Shown in pieces: positions 34,204 to 42,947 of a DNA stretch of 64,000 bases. A model generated the notes under the pieces. That model saw nothing but the letters and a program-made list of their open reading frames with translations. It was not told where the DNA came from and did no database searches. The position numbers were made by a program, and so were the translations under genes. The number at the start of each line of letters is the position of its first letter. Position 1 is the first letter of the stretch. Source of the DNA: Dysgonomonas mossii DSM 22836 (lineage in GTDB: Bacteria; Bacteroidota; Bacteroidia; Bacteroidales; Dysgonomonadaceae); NCBI RefSeq assembly GCF_000213575.1, contig NZ_GL892007.1:186001-250000 (forward strand), read 5' to 3'.

Positions 34204-35202
34204 ATGATGGAGATTCCTTACGAAATATTGATTAAATATTGCAAGAATGAATGCAATATCCAAGAAAAGCAATTTATTGAAGACTGGCTTGCTGCTGATG
34301 ACAACAATCTAAATACCTTTCTTGACTTACAGAAAGAATGGATTTACATAAATAATCCATCATATGTTATTCCTAATAAAGAAGCGGTATGGAAGCAAGT
34401 CTGTAATAAAACAGATTACAAACAATATCTCGAAAAAGACACCGGTATAAGAAAGAAACATTCTATTCCGTATACTATGTGGGCACTTACTGCTGTATTA
34501 ATATTGTCTTTGCTCACGATATCGGGATATTTGATTAATAATACTTACAGTCCCAAATCTTTTACACATATAAGTACTCAATGGGGCGAGAAGTCTCAAG
34601 CAATACTTGCTGATGGAACAAAGGTCTGGCTCAATTCTAAGTCAGAGCTATCATTTGCTAGCGACTACAATGATGAAAATAGATCAATAGAAGCGCATGG
34701 AGAACTTTTTTTTGATGTTGCTCATGATCAGGATAAACCCTTTATTGTAGACATCGGTAAGGTGAAAATCCGTGTACTCGGAACAAGCTTTAATGTTTCC
34801 AATTACGATGGTGATGATTTTTTTGAAATATCCCTCATCGAAGGTGAAGTAGAAGTATTAGATGCAAAAAAAGACAAGCATATGTTTAATCTGTCACCGT
34901 CTCAACGAGCACATATAAATAAACACAATCTGAAATACGAAATAATAAACGAAGATACAGAAGAAGCGAAACTTTGGACTGCAAATAAATTGCTGATTCA
35001 TAATGCGACACTATATACTGCAATAAAAAAACTCGAACGGTGGTATGGGGTTAATATCTCTTACTCTCAATTAGATGAAAGTAAAAGATATACATTCCTT
35101 TTGAATACTGAATCGCTGAGAGAGTTTCTCGACTTATTTAATAAGATCACACCAATAGAATATGAAATATATGACAACTCAGTAAAAATAAAAGGGAAAT
35201 AG
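34204..35202 (+). CDS. FecR-family anti-sigma factor
   Basis: A 332-residue membrane protein. The N-terminal cytosolic anti-sigma part (about 1-90) begins MEIPYEILIKYCKNE. One membrane span follows (about 92-116, TMWALTAVLILSLLTISGYLI), then the periplasmic FecR domain (WGEKSQAILADGTKVWLNS, GELFFDVAHD, KIRVLGTSFNV) and a C-terminal DUF4974-like STN-related module (YTAIKKLERWYGVNISYS). It should hold the ECF sigma factor until the SusC partner signals ligand. It is the first gene of the locus, 23 bp before susC; an alternative ATG lies at 34207. Confidence 0.94.
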   Translation: MMEIPYEILIKYCKNECNIQEKQFIEDWLAADDNNLNTFLDLQKEWIYINNPSYVIPNKEAVWKQVCNKTDYKQYLEKDTGIRKKHSIPYTMWALTAVLILSLLTISGYLINNTYSPKSFTHISTQWGEKSQAILADGTKVWLNSKSELSFASDYNDENRSIEAHGELFFDVAHDQDKPFIVDIGKVKIRVLGTSFNVSNYDGDDFFEISLIEGEVEVLDAKKDKHMFNLSPSQRAHINKHNLKYEIINEDTEEAKLWTANKLLIHNATLYTAIKKLERWYGVNISYSQLDESKRYTFLLNTESLREFLDLFNKITPIEYEIYDNSVKIKGK

Positions 35203-35225
35203 TTACTAACATTTTATTTAATACC

Positions 35226-38200
35226 ATGAAAACAATAATCAGAAAATTGCTATTTACACTCATTTTGTGTCTAATGGCGCACTCAGCAATTCTAGCTCAA
35301 AAACCAATTAATATCAGTGTAAAAAATATTTCCATCAAAGAGCTATTTAGCGACATCCAGAAAAAGTACGGCTATTCGTTTATATACAGCAACAGTGATT
35401 TGGACGATAAGCAAAAAGTAATCCTGAATGTCGAAAATGCGTCGATTCAGGAAGTATTGACAGAAGTTTTTAAAAACAAAAGTGTTGGTTACGAAATAAA
35501 AGGTAACCAAATAGTTTTGAAACCCATTACCGTTCATCAACAAACCGTTCATAAGAAAATATCAGGAGTAGTATTTGATTCGAGTAATGAACCCGTTATT
35601 GGAGCAACTATAAAAGAAGTGGGAACAACAAATGGTACAATTACCGATATCAACGGAAAATTTGAACTATCAGTAAAAGAAGGTTCAAAAATTAATATAA
35701 CATCCATAGGCTTTCAAACATATACTGTAACAGTGGGGGCAAAATCAGTATTCGACATTATTCTGACTGAAGACGAAAGAGTCCTTTCAGAAGTCGTAGT
35801 TACTGCATTGGGTATCAAACGTGAAGAAAAGGCTCTTGGCTACGCTGTACAAGGAGTACAGGGACAAGCCTTGCAGACAGTACGTCCGTTAGATGTAGGG
35901 ACATCGCTTACAGGCAGAGTGGCCGGATTAAATGTACTGAACAGTACCGAATTTGGAGCTGCACCTGAAATAACCCTCCGAGGTGAAAACCCTTTAATTG
36001 TTATAGATGGTGTTCCTTATACAAATATGACATTGCGCGATTTGCCGGCTGACGACATAGAGTCTATGAACGTATTAAAAGGTTCTACCGCTTCTGCCCT
36101 TTATGGATCTAAAGGTGATGGAGGAGCTATCATGATTACAACAAAGAAAGGTTCTGAAAGACAAGGCTTATCCGTATCTATAAATAGTGGAACAATGTTT
36201 ACAGCGGGTTATCTTGCCATACCCGAAATGCAATCAACTTACGGACGTGTTGTGAATACAGCAACGAATACCTATGCACGTACAGGCGACGGTTCGTGGG
36301 GCGTACCGATGGAGGGGCAAGAAGTAGTACAATGGGATCCTATTTCAAAAACAATGAAGCCAATGCCATACACTGCTAGAGGAAAAGACAACTTTAAAAA
36401 TTTCCTTGTTCAGGGATATATACTAAACAACAATATAAATGTTGTACAACAAACTAAAAATAGCAGTTTACGTGCATCTGCCACATGGGTACAAAATAAA
36501 GGTCAATACCCCAACTCTTTATTCAATAAATATACCTATAGCCTTGGTGGAGAAATGAAAGTCGATAAATTTACATTATCTTCGAGTTTAGGCTTCAACA
36601 AACAAACCTCTCCCAATCTAGGATTTAATGGATATGCCGGATATGATCCTATGTACAGCCTATTGGTATGGTCGGCTCCCGACTACGACATCAGAGACTA
36701 TAAAGACTACTGGTTAATAAAAAACGAGAAGCAAAATAGTAGCTATGAAAGTACAAATAACAATCCATACTTCGACAGATATGAGAGATTGCATACATTG
36801 AACCGAGATATTTTTAACGGGACGCTTTCTCTCAACTATGATGTTACTTCTTGGTTGAAAGCTACATTAAGAACAGGATTCGATAGTTATAGTGATCGTC
36901 AGGACGTACGCATATCCAAAGGTTCGTTCACAGGTGGAGGTACATCCACTGTAATAAAAGATGGAACACAGATATGGGGAGAATCAGCAAAAGGCTCTTT
37001 CAATATGGGTGTGGGCAGAGGTTACAGCATCAATAACGACCTTATCTTAGCTGCAGACAAGACATATAAAGATTTCAGGTTCGACGGATTTGTAGGAGGT
37101 TCTATTTTCTACAACCAAGACGAAGGAATGGAGGCTCGCACACAAAGCGGACTCTCAATACCCGGATTCTACTCATTGAAGGCATCTATTAATTCGGTAC
37201 TTACCAGTTCAAGATTGTATAAGAAACAAGTAAACAGTGTATTCGGTCGTGTGGGTGCATCGTGGCGAAGCATGGCATATATGGAAGCAACTATGCGTAA
37301 CGATTGGAGTTCTACCCTTTCAAAATCGGAACGTTCTTATTTCTATCCATCGGTAGCCGGTAGTTTTATTGCTTCTGAGCTTCTACCGGAAATGAATTGG
37401 CTATCATTCTGGAAGCTTCGCGGATCATGGACAACTTCCAAAAAGCCCGCTAATATATATGATATTAATTCAGACTATTCGATCACGCAAAATGCTTGGG
37501 GAAATCTAAGTTCGGCTACATATCCTACATCTATCAGAGGTACAAACGTAAGAGCAGAGTCTACATCAACATTCGAAGTAGGTACAGCCCTTAATTTTTT
37601 CAAAGGCAGAGCTTCGCTAGATGTAGCATATTATAATAAACGCATGTACGACTTTATAGTACAAGCACCTATAAGTCCGGCCTCCGGTTATAAAAGCAAT
37701 TACATCAACTCAGGAGAAGAAATCACTCGTAAAGGTTTTGAAATTACAGCTACAGTAACACCAATCAAGACAAAAGATTGGGAATGGGATGTAACTCTGA
37801 ATTGGTCGAAATATGCTCGCTATTATACAAAACTGGATGAAACATTTTCGCAAGATAAGCCTTGGGTAAAAGTTGGAGAGAGAGTAGATCATTATATAAT
37901 CAGAGAGTATCAAAAAGATCCGCAAGGTAATATTATACACAGTAATGGGCTACCACTTTATTCGGCATACGATTCTAAGTTTGGCAATTACGATCCTGAT
38001 TGGATTTGGGGTATGAATACAAGTGTAAGGTACAAAAATTGGCATTTTAGAATGACGATGGACGGACGTGTAGGAGGGATTGCTCAAACAACTACCGAAA
38101 TGTATATGTGGCGTGCCGGATCACATCCAGGCTCCGTTGTTCCAGAACGTTATCTGGATGCAACCCAGCCCGGAACGAAAAACTATACAGGGCAAGGAGT

Positions 38201-38585
38201 AAAAGTAATATCAGGAAAAGCAACTTACGATACATACGGAAACATTACAAGCGACACACGCGAATATGCTCCTAACGATGTACCTGTTACTTACAAAACA
38301 TATATCGAAAACCTACATAAAGGAACAGCATGGGGAGGTTCTCCTTCATCGCTGGATGCTTACAGCACCACATTCTTCAAAATACGAGAAATAGCTCTGA
38401 CTTATAGCCTTCCGAAAACACTATCGGCTAAACTTAGAGCTAAAGATATTGCAGTATCGGCTGTAGGGCAAAATATGTTATTGTGGGCTAAAGATTTTAA
38501 ATACTCTGACCCCGACGGTGGTACAGATAACTTCAGCGACCCGTCTCAGCGTTATATTGGATTTAATGTGAAAATAGATTTTTAA
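35226..38585 (+). CDS. SusC-like TonB-dependent transducer with STN domain
   Basis: A 1119-residue receptor. Signal peptide (cleaved after LAQ), then an STN domain (about 25-95, SIKELFSDIQKKYGYSFIYS), a carboxypeptidase-D-like domain (ISGVVFDSSNEPVIGATIKE), a TonB plug with PLIVIDGVPY and a barrel ending IGFNVKIDF. The STN domain contacts FecR in such systems, so this is a signalling transporter. The glycan is inferred from the neighbouring GH16: beta-1,3 or mixed-linkage glucan. It lies 19 bp before susD. Confidence 0.96.
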   Translation: MKTIIRKLLFTLILCLMAHSAILAQKPINISVKNISIKELFSDIQKKYGYSFIYSNSDLDDKQKVILNVENASIQEVLTEVFKNKSVGYEIKGNQIVLKPITVHQQTVHKKISGVVFDSSNEPVIGATIKEVGTTNGTITDINGKFELSVKEGSKINITSIGFQTYTVTVGAKSVFDIILTEDERVLSEVVVTALGIKREEKALGYAVQGVQGQALQTVRPLDVGTSLTGRVAGLNVLNSTEFGAAPEITLRGENPLIVIDGVPYTNMTLRDLPADDIESMNVLKGSTASALYGSKGDGGAIMITTKKGSERQGLSVSINSGTMFTAGYLAIPEMQSTYGRVVNTATNTYARTGDGSWGVPMEGQEVVQWDPISKTMKPMPYTARGKDNFKNFLVQGYILNNNINVVQQTKNSSLRASATWVQNKGQYPNSLFNKYTYSLGGEMKVDKFTLSSSLGFNKQTSPNLGFNGYAGYDPMYSLLVWSAPDYDIRDYKDYWLIKNEKQNSSYESTNNNPYFDRYERLHTLNRDIFNGTLSLNYDVTSWLKATLRTGFDSYSDRQDVRISKGSFTGGGTSTVIKDGTQIWGESAKGSFNMGVGRGYSINNDLILAADKTYKDFRFDGFVGGSIFYNQDEGMEARTQSGLSIPGFYSLKASINSVLTSSRLYKKQVNSVFGRVGASWRSMAYMEATMRNDWSSTLSKSERSYFYPSVAGSFIASELLPEMNWLSFWKLRGSWTTSKKPANIYDINSDYSITQNAWGNLSSATYPTSIRGTNVRAESTSTFEVGTALNFFKGRASLDVAYYNKRMYDFIVQAPISPASGYKSNYINSGEEITRKGFEITATVTPIKTKDWEWDVTLNWSKYARYYTKLDETFSQDKPWVKVGERVDHYIIREYQKDPQGNIIHSNGLPLYSAYDSKFGNYDPDWIWGMNTSVRYKNWHFRMTMDGRVGGIAQTTTEMYMWRAGSHPGSVVPERYLDATQPGTKNYTGQGVKVISGKATYDTYGNITSDTREYAPNDVPVTYKTYIENLHKGTAWGGSPSSLDAYSTTFFKIREIALTYSLPKTLSAKLRAKDIAVSAVGQNMLLWAKDFKYSDPDGGTDNFSDPSQRYIGFNVKIDF

Positions 38586-38604
38586 AACTTTAAACTGAAA
38601 CGAA

Positions 38605-40134
38605 ATGAAAACCATAAATAAATTCACGATTATAGCAAGCATACTTCTTTTATCAATATTTATAGGATGTAGCAATTTCGACGATTTGAATACTAACCCC
38701 GACTCTACATCTCAGGTTAGTGCATCTTTGCTATGCACAAATGTAGTGTTACGTGTAGCCCGATTTGATGGAAGAGATGCAAAAGTAATGATCTCTGATA
38801 ACGCATTATCCAAATATGTAGGCTATGCTAACGAAGGACAAATGAGTACGCAGTACAACACAATAGGGAGTAGTAGCTTCGAAATACTGACAGTACTTCC
38901 TAACATAGATAAAATGCTAGGCTATGCACAAGGCAGTCCGATGGAGAACTCGTATAAAGGTGTGGCAAAATTTGTTCGTGCCGCTGCCTTTTTCAAACTA
39001 ACAATGGAATTAGGTGATATCCCCTATAGTGAAGCGAACAAAGGTGCATCAGGTGTTTACAAGCCAAGTTATGACACACAAGAAGATGTATTTAAAGGTA
39101 TTTTAAACGAATTGAAAGAAGCAGATCAGTTCTTTGCTAACGGAACAAACTTCGATGGAGACCCCACTCCGTATAATGGTGATCCTGCTAAATGGCGCAG
39201 AGCATCAAATGCTCTCGCACTAAAAGTCTTGATAACATTGAGTAAAAAAGAAAATATTGCATCTTTGGAAGTAAAGAAACGTTTTGCAGAGATCGTTAAT
39301 AGTGGGAACCTACTTGAAGCCTCAACAGGATTTTTCGGACTTAACTATTCAAGTCTAAACAGACATCCACTATCAAGTACCAATGATTTGTTTACCAGCA
39401 AAACAATTATAAGTTCATTACTTGTCGATAATCTTAAATTACTAGGAGACAGAAGATTATTCTACTTTGCAGAACCTGCAGGGGCAGCTATCGCTGCAGG
39501 TAAAACAGAATCGGAAGAAGAAGCCTATATCGGTGTTGATGTTTCAATGGATTATTCTGCAATGAATGCTGGTCATAGCGCAAATAAATATTCGTTATTA
39601 AACAAGCGCTATTTGAAAGAAGATGCTTGCGAACCACGCATGGTATTAACTTATGCCGAGCAACAACTAATCATTGCGGAAGCAAGAGTAAGAGGCTGGA
39701 TAACAACTGGTGATGCAAAATCTTATTACGAAAGTGGCGTAAAATCGGCTCTTGCATCCACTATGGCTACAAAGGCTGAATATGCCCACGGTAAAGCCAT
39801 TACTCAGAGTTACATTGACAATTACTTTACTGGTGATGCAGCATTCAAAACATCTACCAACGAGCAATTGAAACAGATATGGATGCAACGCTACATTCTT
39901 AACTTTATGCAGGAATCTCAAACTAGTTTCTTTGAATACAGGCGTAACAACTACCCTGACTTTCCTATCAATCCTGAAACAAGTTTGAATGAGAATAATA
40001 AAAATGGATTACCTATGCGTTGGTTGTATCCAAGTTCAGAAACAAATTACAATCGTGATAATTTAAAAATAGCACTGGACAAACAGTACGAAGGCTATGA
40101 CGAAATAAATAAATTGATGTGGTTGCTTAAATAA
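38605..40134 (+). CDS. SusD-family lipoprotein (SusD-like_2 type)
   Basis: A 509-residue predicted lipoprotein (lipobox FIGC, Cys22). It opens NFDDLNTNPDSTSQV, typical for the shorter SusD branch. The helical repeats contain AAFFKLTMELGDIPYSEA, and the C-terminus has YILNFMQESQTSFFEYRRNNYPDFPI and NPETSLNENNKNGLPMRWLYPSSE. It pairs with the SusC 19 bp upstream. The GH16 gene follows after a 224-bp spacer with a hairpin. Confidence 0.94.
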   Translation: MKTINKFTIIASILLLSIFIGCSNFDDLNTNPDSTSQVSASLLCTNVVLRVARFDGRDAKVMISDNALSKYVGYANEGQMSTQYNTIGSSSFEILTVLPNIDKMLGYAQGSPMENSYKGVAKFVRAAAFFKLTMELGDIPYSEANKGASGVYKPSYDTQEDVFKGILNELKEADQFFANGTNFDGDPTPYNGDPAKWRRASNALALKVLITLSKKENIASLEVKKRFAEIVNSGNLLEASTGFFGLNYSSLNRHPLSSTNDLFTSKTIISSLLVDNLKLLGDRRLFYFAEPAGAAIAAGKTESEEEAYIGVDVSMDYSAMNAGHSANKYSLLNKRYLKEDACEPRMVLTYAEQQLIIAEARVRGWITTGDAKSYYESGVKSALASTMATKAEYAHGKAITQSYIDNYFTGDAAFKTSTNEQLKQIWMQRYILNFMQESQTSFFEYRRNNYPDFPINPETSLNENNKNGLPMRWLYPSSETNYNRDNLKIALDKQYEGYDEINKLMWLLK

Positions 40135-40203
40135 TATGCAATTGTTATAAATTTTATCAATTATTCGGCTTGTTTTTGTATCTTCATCTATAATTATTAT
40201 GTG

Positions 40204-40268
40204 CTCTATGGTTTTCTTATAGTTATCAAACGAGGCTAAAGAAGATTGAGATAAAGGAAACCATAGAG
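40204..40268 (+). other. Long hairpin between susD and the GH16 gene
   Basis: CTCTATGGTTT (40204-40214) and AAACCATAGAG (40258-40268) are perfect 11-bp inverted repeats; inside them TTATC (40223-40227) can pair with GATAA (40250-40254). No T-run follows, so it is not a simple terminator. It may protect or process the mRNA, or partly separate GH16-sigma expression from the transporter pair. Confidence 0.45.
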
Positions 40269-40358
40269 ATACATATATTCGCTGCAAAAAAGGATTTAGT
40301 ACGAAGTATAAAAAATCTTATAGTGGAGAAAGGAAGTATAACTAAAAAATTAAAGACA

Positions 40359-41168
40359 ATGAACCATAATATCCAAAAAGGAATAATCTTAATCGCCTTG
40401 ATTTTATTTATTTTACCTAAATCGTTATTCTCACAAAACGATGATTGGAAATTAGTTTGGTCCGATGAGTTTGAATATACGGGTCTACCTGACTCTACAA
40501 AATGGAGTTTCGATACACATGGCAACTCGTATGGCTGGGGAAACAATGAGCTACAATGGTATACCGACAAGAATATAAACAATGCTCGTGTGTGTAACGG
40601 TATATTAAGAATCACTGCCCTGAAAGAAGAGTCTAATGGTAAACAATATACTTCTGCAAGACTAAGAACAAAGGGGAAAGGAGATTGGCTATATGGAAAG
40701 GTAGAAGTAAGTGCAAAACTACCGACAGGCAGAGGAACTTGGCCTGCAATATGGATGCTCCCTACAGAGAGTAAATACGGCGGTTGGCCCAGATGTGGTG
40801 AAATAGATATTATGGAACATGTTGGGTTTTCACCTGACAGTGTATTTTCTACAGTTCATACCGAAACGTATAACCATACGAAAGGTACACAGGTAGGGAA
40901 ATCAATTCACGCTCCACTGGTTACCGACAGATTTCATGTTTATACTATGGAATGGGACAAACATCAGATCAGATCGTATATCGATGGAATTCATTATTTC
41001 ACTTTCGACAAACAAGAAGGAATAGATGCTTGGCCTTTCGATCAACCATTTCACTTATTACTTAACCTTGCCATAGGCGGAGGATTAGGAGGCATAAAAG
41101 GAGTAGATGATACCTTATTTCCGCATTACTTCGATATTGATTATGTACGTATTTATCAGAAAGAATAG
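40359..41168 (+). CDS. GH16-family beta-glucanase (laminarinase type)
   Basis: A 269-residue exported enzyme. Signal peptide MNHNIQKGIILIALILFILP, cleaved after LFSQ. One GH16 jelly-roll domain fills the rest: WKLVWSDEFEYTG, GWGNNELQWYT, the catalytic motif EIDIME (Glu148 nucleophile, Asp150, Glu153 acid/base) and the last strand DIDYVRIYQK. The motif EIDIME with its bulge residue is the laminarinase (beta-1,3-glucanase) type. The frame extends upstream to a GTG at 40323, but only the ATG at 40359 gives a proper signal peptide. It is 30 bp before the sigma gene. Confidence 0.95.
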   Translation: MNHNIQKGIILIALILFILPKSLFSQNDDWKLVWSDEFEYTGLPDSTKWSFDTHGNSYGWGNNELQWYTDKNINNARVCNGILRITALKEESNGKQYTSARLRTKGKGDWLYGKVEVSAKLPTGRGTWPAIWMLPTESKYGGWPRCGEIDIMEHVGFSPDSVFSTVHTETYNHTKGTQVGKSIHAPLVTDRFHVYTMEWDKHQIRSYIDGIHYFTFDKQEGIDAWPFDQPFHLLLNLAIGGGLGGIKGVDDTLFPHYFDIDYVRIYQKE

Positions 41169-41198
41169 TGACTCCTTCTACAAATAAGAATATAAGAT

Positions 41199-41744
41199 AT
41201 GCGTAGTTATATAGAGTCTGAGTTTGAGGAAGTATTCAATACTTATTATGAACCAGTATGTTATTTCCTAAATCTTTATACTAAAGATGAGCATGTTATC
41301 AAAGATATTGCCCAAGATGTATTTTGCAGTCTATGGGTAAATAGGGAATTAGTTAAAATAGACAATATAAAGGCATATCTTTATACCGCCGCCCGTAACC
41401 GTGTATTAAACCACTTTAGAGATATAAAACTTCACGAAGAGTTGCTCACCAAATGGATATATGAAGAAAAAGAACTAGATGAAGCATACGATTGCGTGGA
41501 CAGAGTTGAATTTGAAAAAAGTATAGAAACAGCCATTGAAAGCCTAAGTCCGAAATGCAAAACTGTATTTAAACTCAGTCGCTACAGCCGTATGAGCTAC
41601 ACTCAAATTGCAGAGCAAGAAGGTATCTCACAAAAAATGGTAGAAAAACATATTTCGGTAGCTCTAAAGAAGATAAAAGCGCATATAGCCAAATCAATGT
41701 TCCTTTGGATTATCTTTTTCTCTTATGTAGAAAAAAACACTTAA
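41199..41744 (+). CDS. ECF RNA polymerase sigma factor (FecI-like)
   Basis: A 181-residue sigma factor. Region 2 is FEEVFNTYYEPVCYFLNLYT ... DIAQDVFCSLW, with IKAYLYTAARNRVLNHFRD; region 4 is AIESLSPKCKTVFKLSRYSRMSYTQIAEQEGISQKMVEKHISVALKKIK. The C-terminal tail FLWIIFFSY is hydrophobic. It is the only sigma gene in the window and the natural partner of the FecR protein. In most such loci it lies directly upstream of fecR; here it is the last gene, 30 bp after GH16, which could create a positive loop. Confidence 0.95.
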   Translation: MRSYIESEFEEVFNTYYEPVCYFLNLYTKDEHVIKDIAQDVFCSLWVNRELVKIDNIKAYLYTAARNRVLNHFRDIKLHEELLTKWIYEEKELDEAYDCVDRVEFEKSIETAIESLSPKCKTVFKLSRYSRMSYTQIAEQEGISQKMVEKHISVALKKIKAHIAKSMFLWIIFFSYVEKNT

Positions 41745-42130
41745 AAAGAGTTAGGCTCCTCTAGGAAAACTATTTTGTACCGAAAGTTATAAAAACTCCT
41801 TAATGATCACTTAACCAAACAACTTTTAATGATTTTATAAGCCGATCTTTTGCTTTCTCCCCCCTACTCCACTTTCATCATATACACGTTATAACTGAAT
41901 AGTTATAACAACACTACAGGCAACTACGTATCCATCCTCGAGAAGAAGAATAAGGTTATTTAGCACAAATAACAGAACCTAAAACAAAAGAATATACTAC
42001 AATACTCTACTTATCGGAATTCACTTCGGAATACAACCAATGAACCTCTGATGTTTTATTTTTCACCTTTTTTCAAATAGACCGAATTTAGATATACGAA
42101 CTCGCGATATATGTTTTAAAACATGCTAAA

Positions 42131-42156
42131 AATAAGTGTATATATTTACACTTATT
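42131..42156. promoter_or_regulatory. Operator-like palindrome 1 upstream of araD (probable AraR box)
   Basis: AATAAGTGTA (42131-42140) and TACACTTATT (42147-42156), a perfect 10-bp inverted repeat with a 6-bp centre. It lies just upstream of the candidate -7 element at 42159. Nudix-type AraR is the known arabinose regulator in Bacteroides thetaiotaomicron; that it binds here is inferred. No araR gene is in the window. Confidence 0.6.
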
Positions 42157-42171
42157 GCTAATATTGTACTC

Positions 42172-42194
42172 ATAAGTGTACCACTAACACTTAT
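42172..42194. promoter_or_regulatory. Operator-like palindrome 2 upstream of araD
   Basis: ATAAGTGTA (42172-42180) and AACACTTAT (42186-42194), one mismatch, 5-bp centre. The left arm repeats that of palindrome 1 exactly 40 bp away, about four helical turns, which favours cooperative binding. It covers the expected transcription start. Confidence 0.55.
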
Positions 42195-42228
42195 ATATAA
42201 AGTAAGCTTTTTAACCATATATAATATC

Positions 42229-42912
42229 ATGCTAGAATCATTAAAAAAAGAGGTATTCGATGCTAATCTGGATCTGGTAAAACATGGATTAGTCATATTC
42301 ACATGGGGAAATGTTAGTGCTATCGATAGAGAAAAAAATCTGGTAATAATCAAACCTTCAGGAGTATCATATGAAAAGATGAAAGCTGAAGATATGGTTG
42401 TACTCGATTTAGATGGAAAAATTGTAGAGGGAAAATTGAAACCCTCATCCGATACTGCAACTCATATAGCTTTATATAAAGCTTTTCCAAATATAGGGGG
42501 AATTGTACATACCCATTCTACTTACGCCACATCTTGGGCTCAAGCAGGTTGTGATATACCGAATATTGGTACCACTCATGCCGATTACTTTAAAGATGAG
42601 ATACCTTGTACAAGACAAATGACAAAAGAAGAGATTGAAGGCAAATATGAACTCGAAACAGGCAATGTAATCATCGAGCGTTTTGCTACGCTAAATCCGG
42701 ATTATACCCCGGGAGTTCTTGTCAATAATCATGGTCCTTTCTCGTGGGGAAAAGATGCGCATAATGCCGTACACAATGCAGTAGTATTGGAACAAGTCGC
42801 AAAAATGGCTTATCTGGCATATAACATCAACCCGCAACTAAAGATGAATGATGAGCTTATAAAAAAACACTTTTTCAGAAAACATGGTCCTGATGCATAT
42901 TACGGGCAGTAA
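42229..42912 (+). CDS. araD: L-ribulose-5-phosphate 4-epimerase
   Basis: A 227-residue class II aldolase-fold enzyme. Motifs: [43 protein letters not shown], the zinc ligands in [23 protein letters not shown] and [12 protein letters not shown]. It converts L-ribulose-5-phosphate to D-xylulose-5-phosphate. I use the ATG at 42229, which gives the normal N-terminus [14 protein letters not shown]; the longer frame runs through the operators. First gene of the operon, 35 bp before araA. Confidence 0.96.
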   Translation: MLESLKKEVFDANLDLVKHGLVIFTWGNVSAIDREKNLVIIKPSGVSYEKMKAEDMVVLDLDGKIVEGKLKPSSDTATHIALYKAFPNIGGIVHTHSTYATSWAQAGCDIPNIGTTHADYFKDEIPCTRQMTKEEIEGKYELETGNVIIERFATLNPDYTPGVLVNNHGPFSWGKDAHNAVHNAVVLEQVAKMAYLAYNINPQLKMNDELIKKHFFRKHGPDAYYGQ

Positions 42913-42947
42913 AAAATATTTAATCATTAACTATAAAAAATAATATC

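Larger units (their letters stand above)
41745..42228 (+). promoter_or_regulatory. Intergenic region upstream of the arabinose operon
   Basis: No gene is seen in this 484-bp gap. It is rich in dyad symmetry: GTTATAAC repeated at 41888-41895 and 41902-41909, GTTATTT/AAATAAC at 41955-41973, a perfect 14-bp palindrome ATGTTTTAAAACAT (42111-42124), and two operator-like palindromes at 42131-42194. TAATATTG (42159-42166) is a 7 of 8 match to the -7 element and lies between the two operators. The frame of araD is open back to 42136, but that part overlaps the operators. Confidence 0.5.

Noticed and set aside
40226-40615. Open frame of 129 codons on the minus strand overlapping the GH16 gene
   Set aside because: It is antisense to the GH16 signal peptide and catalytic domain, which are clearly real.
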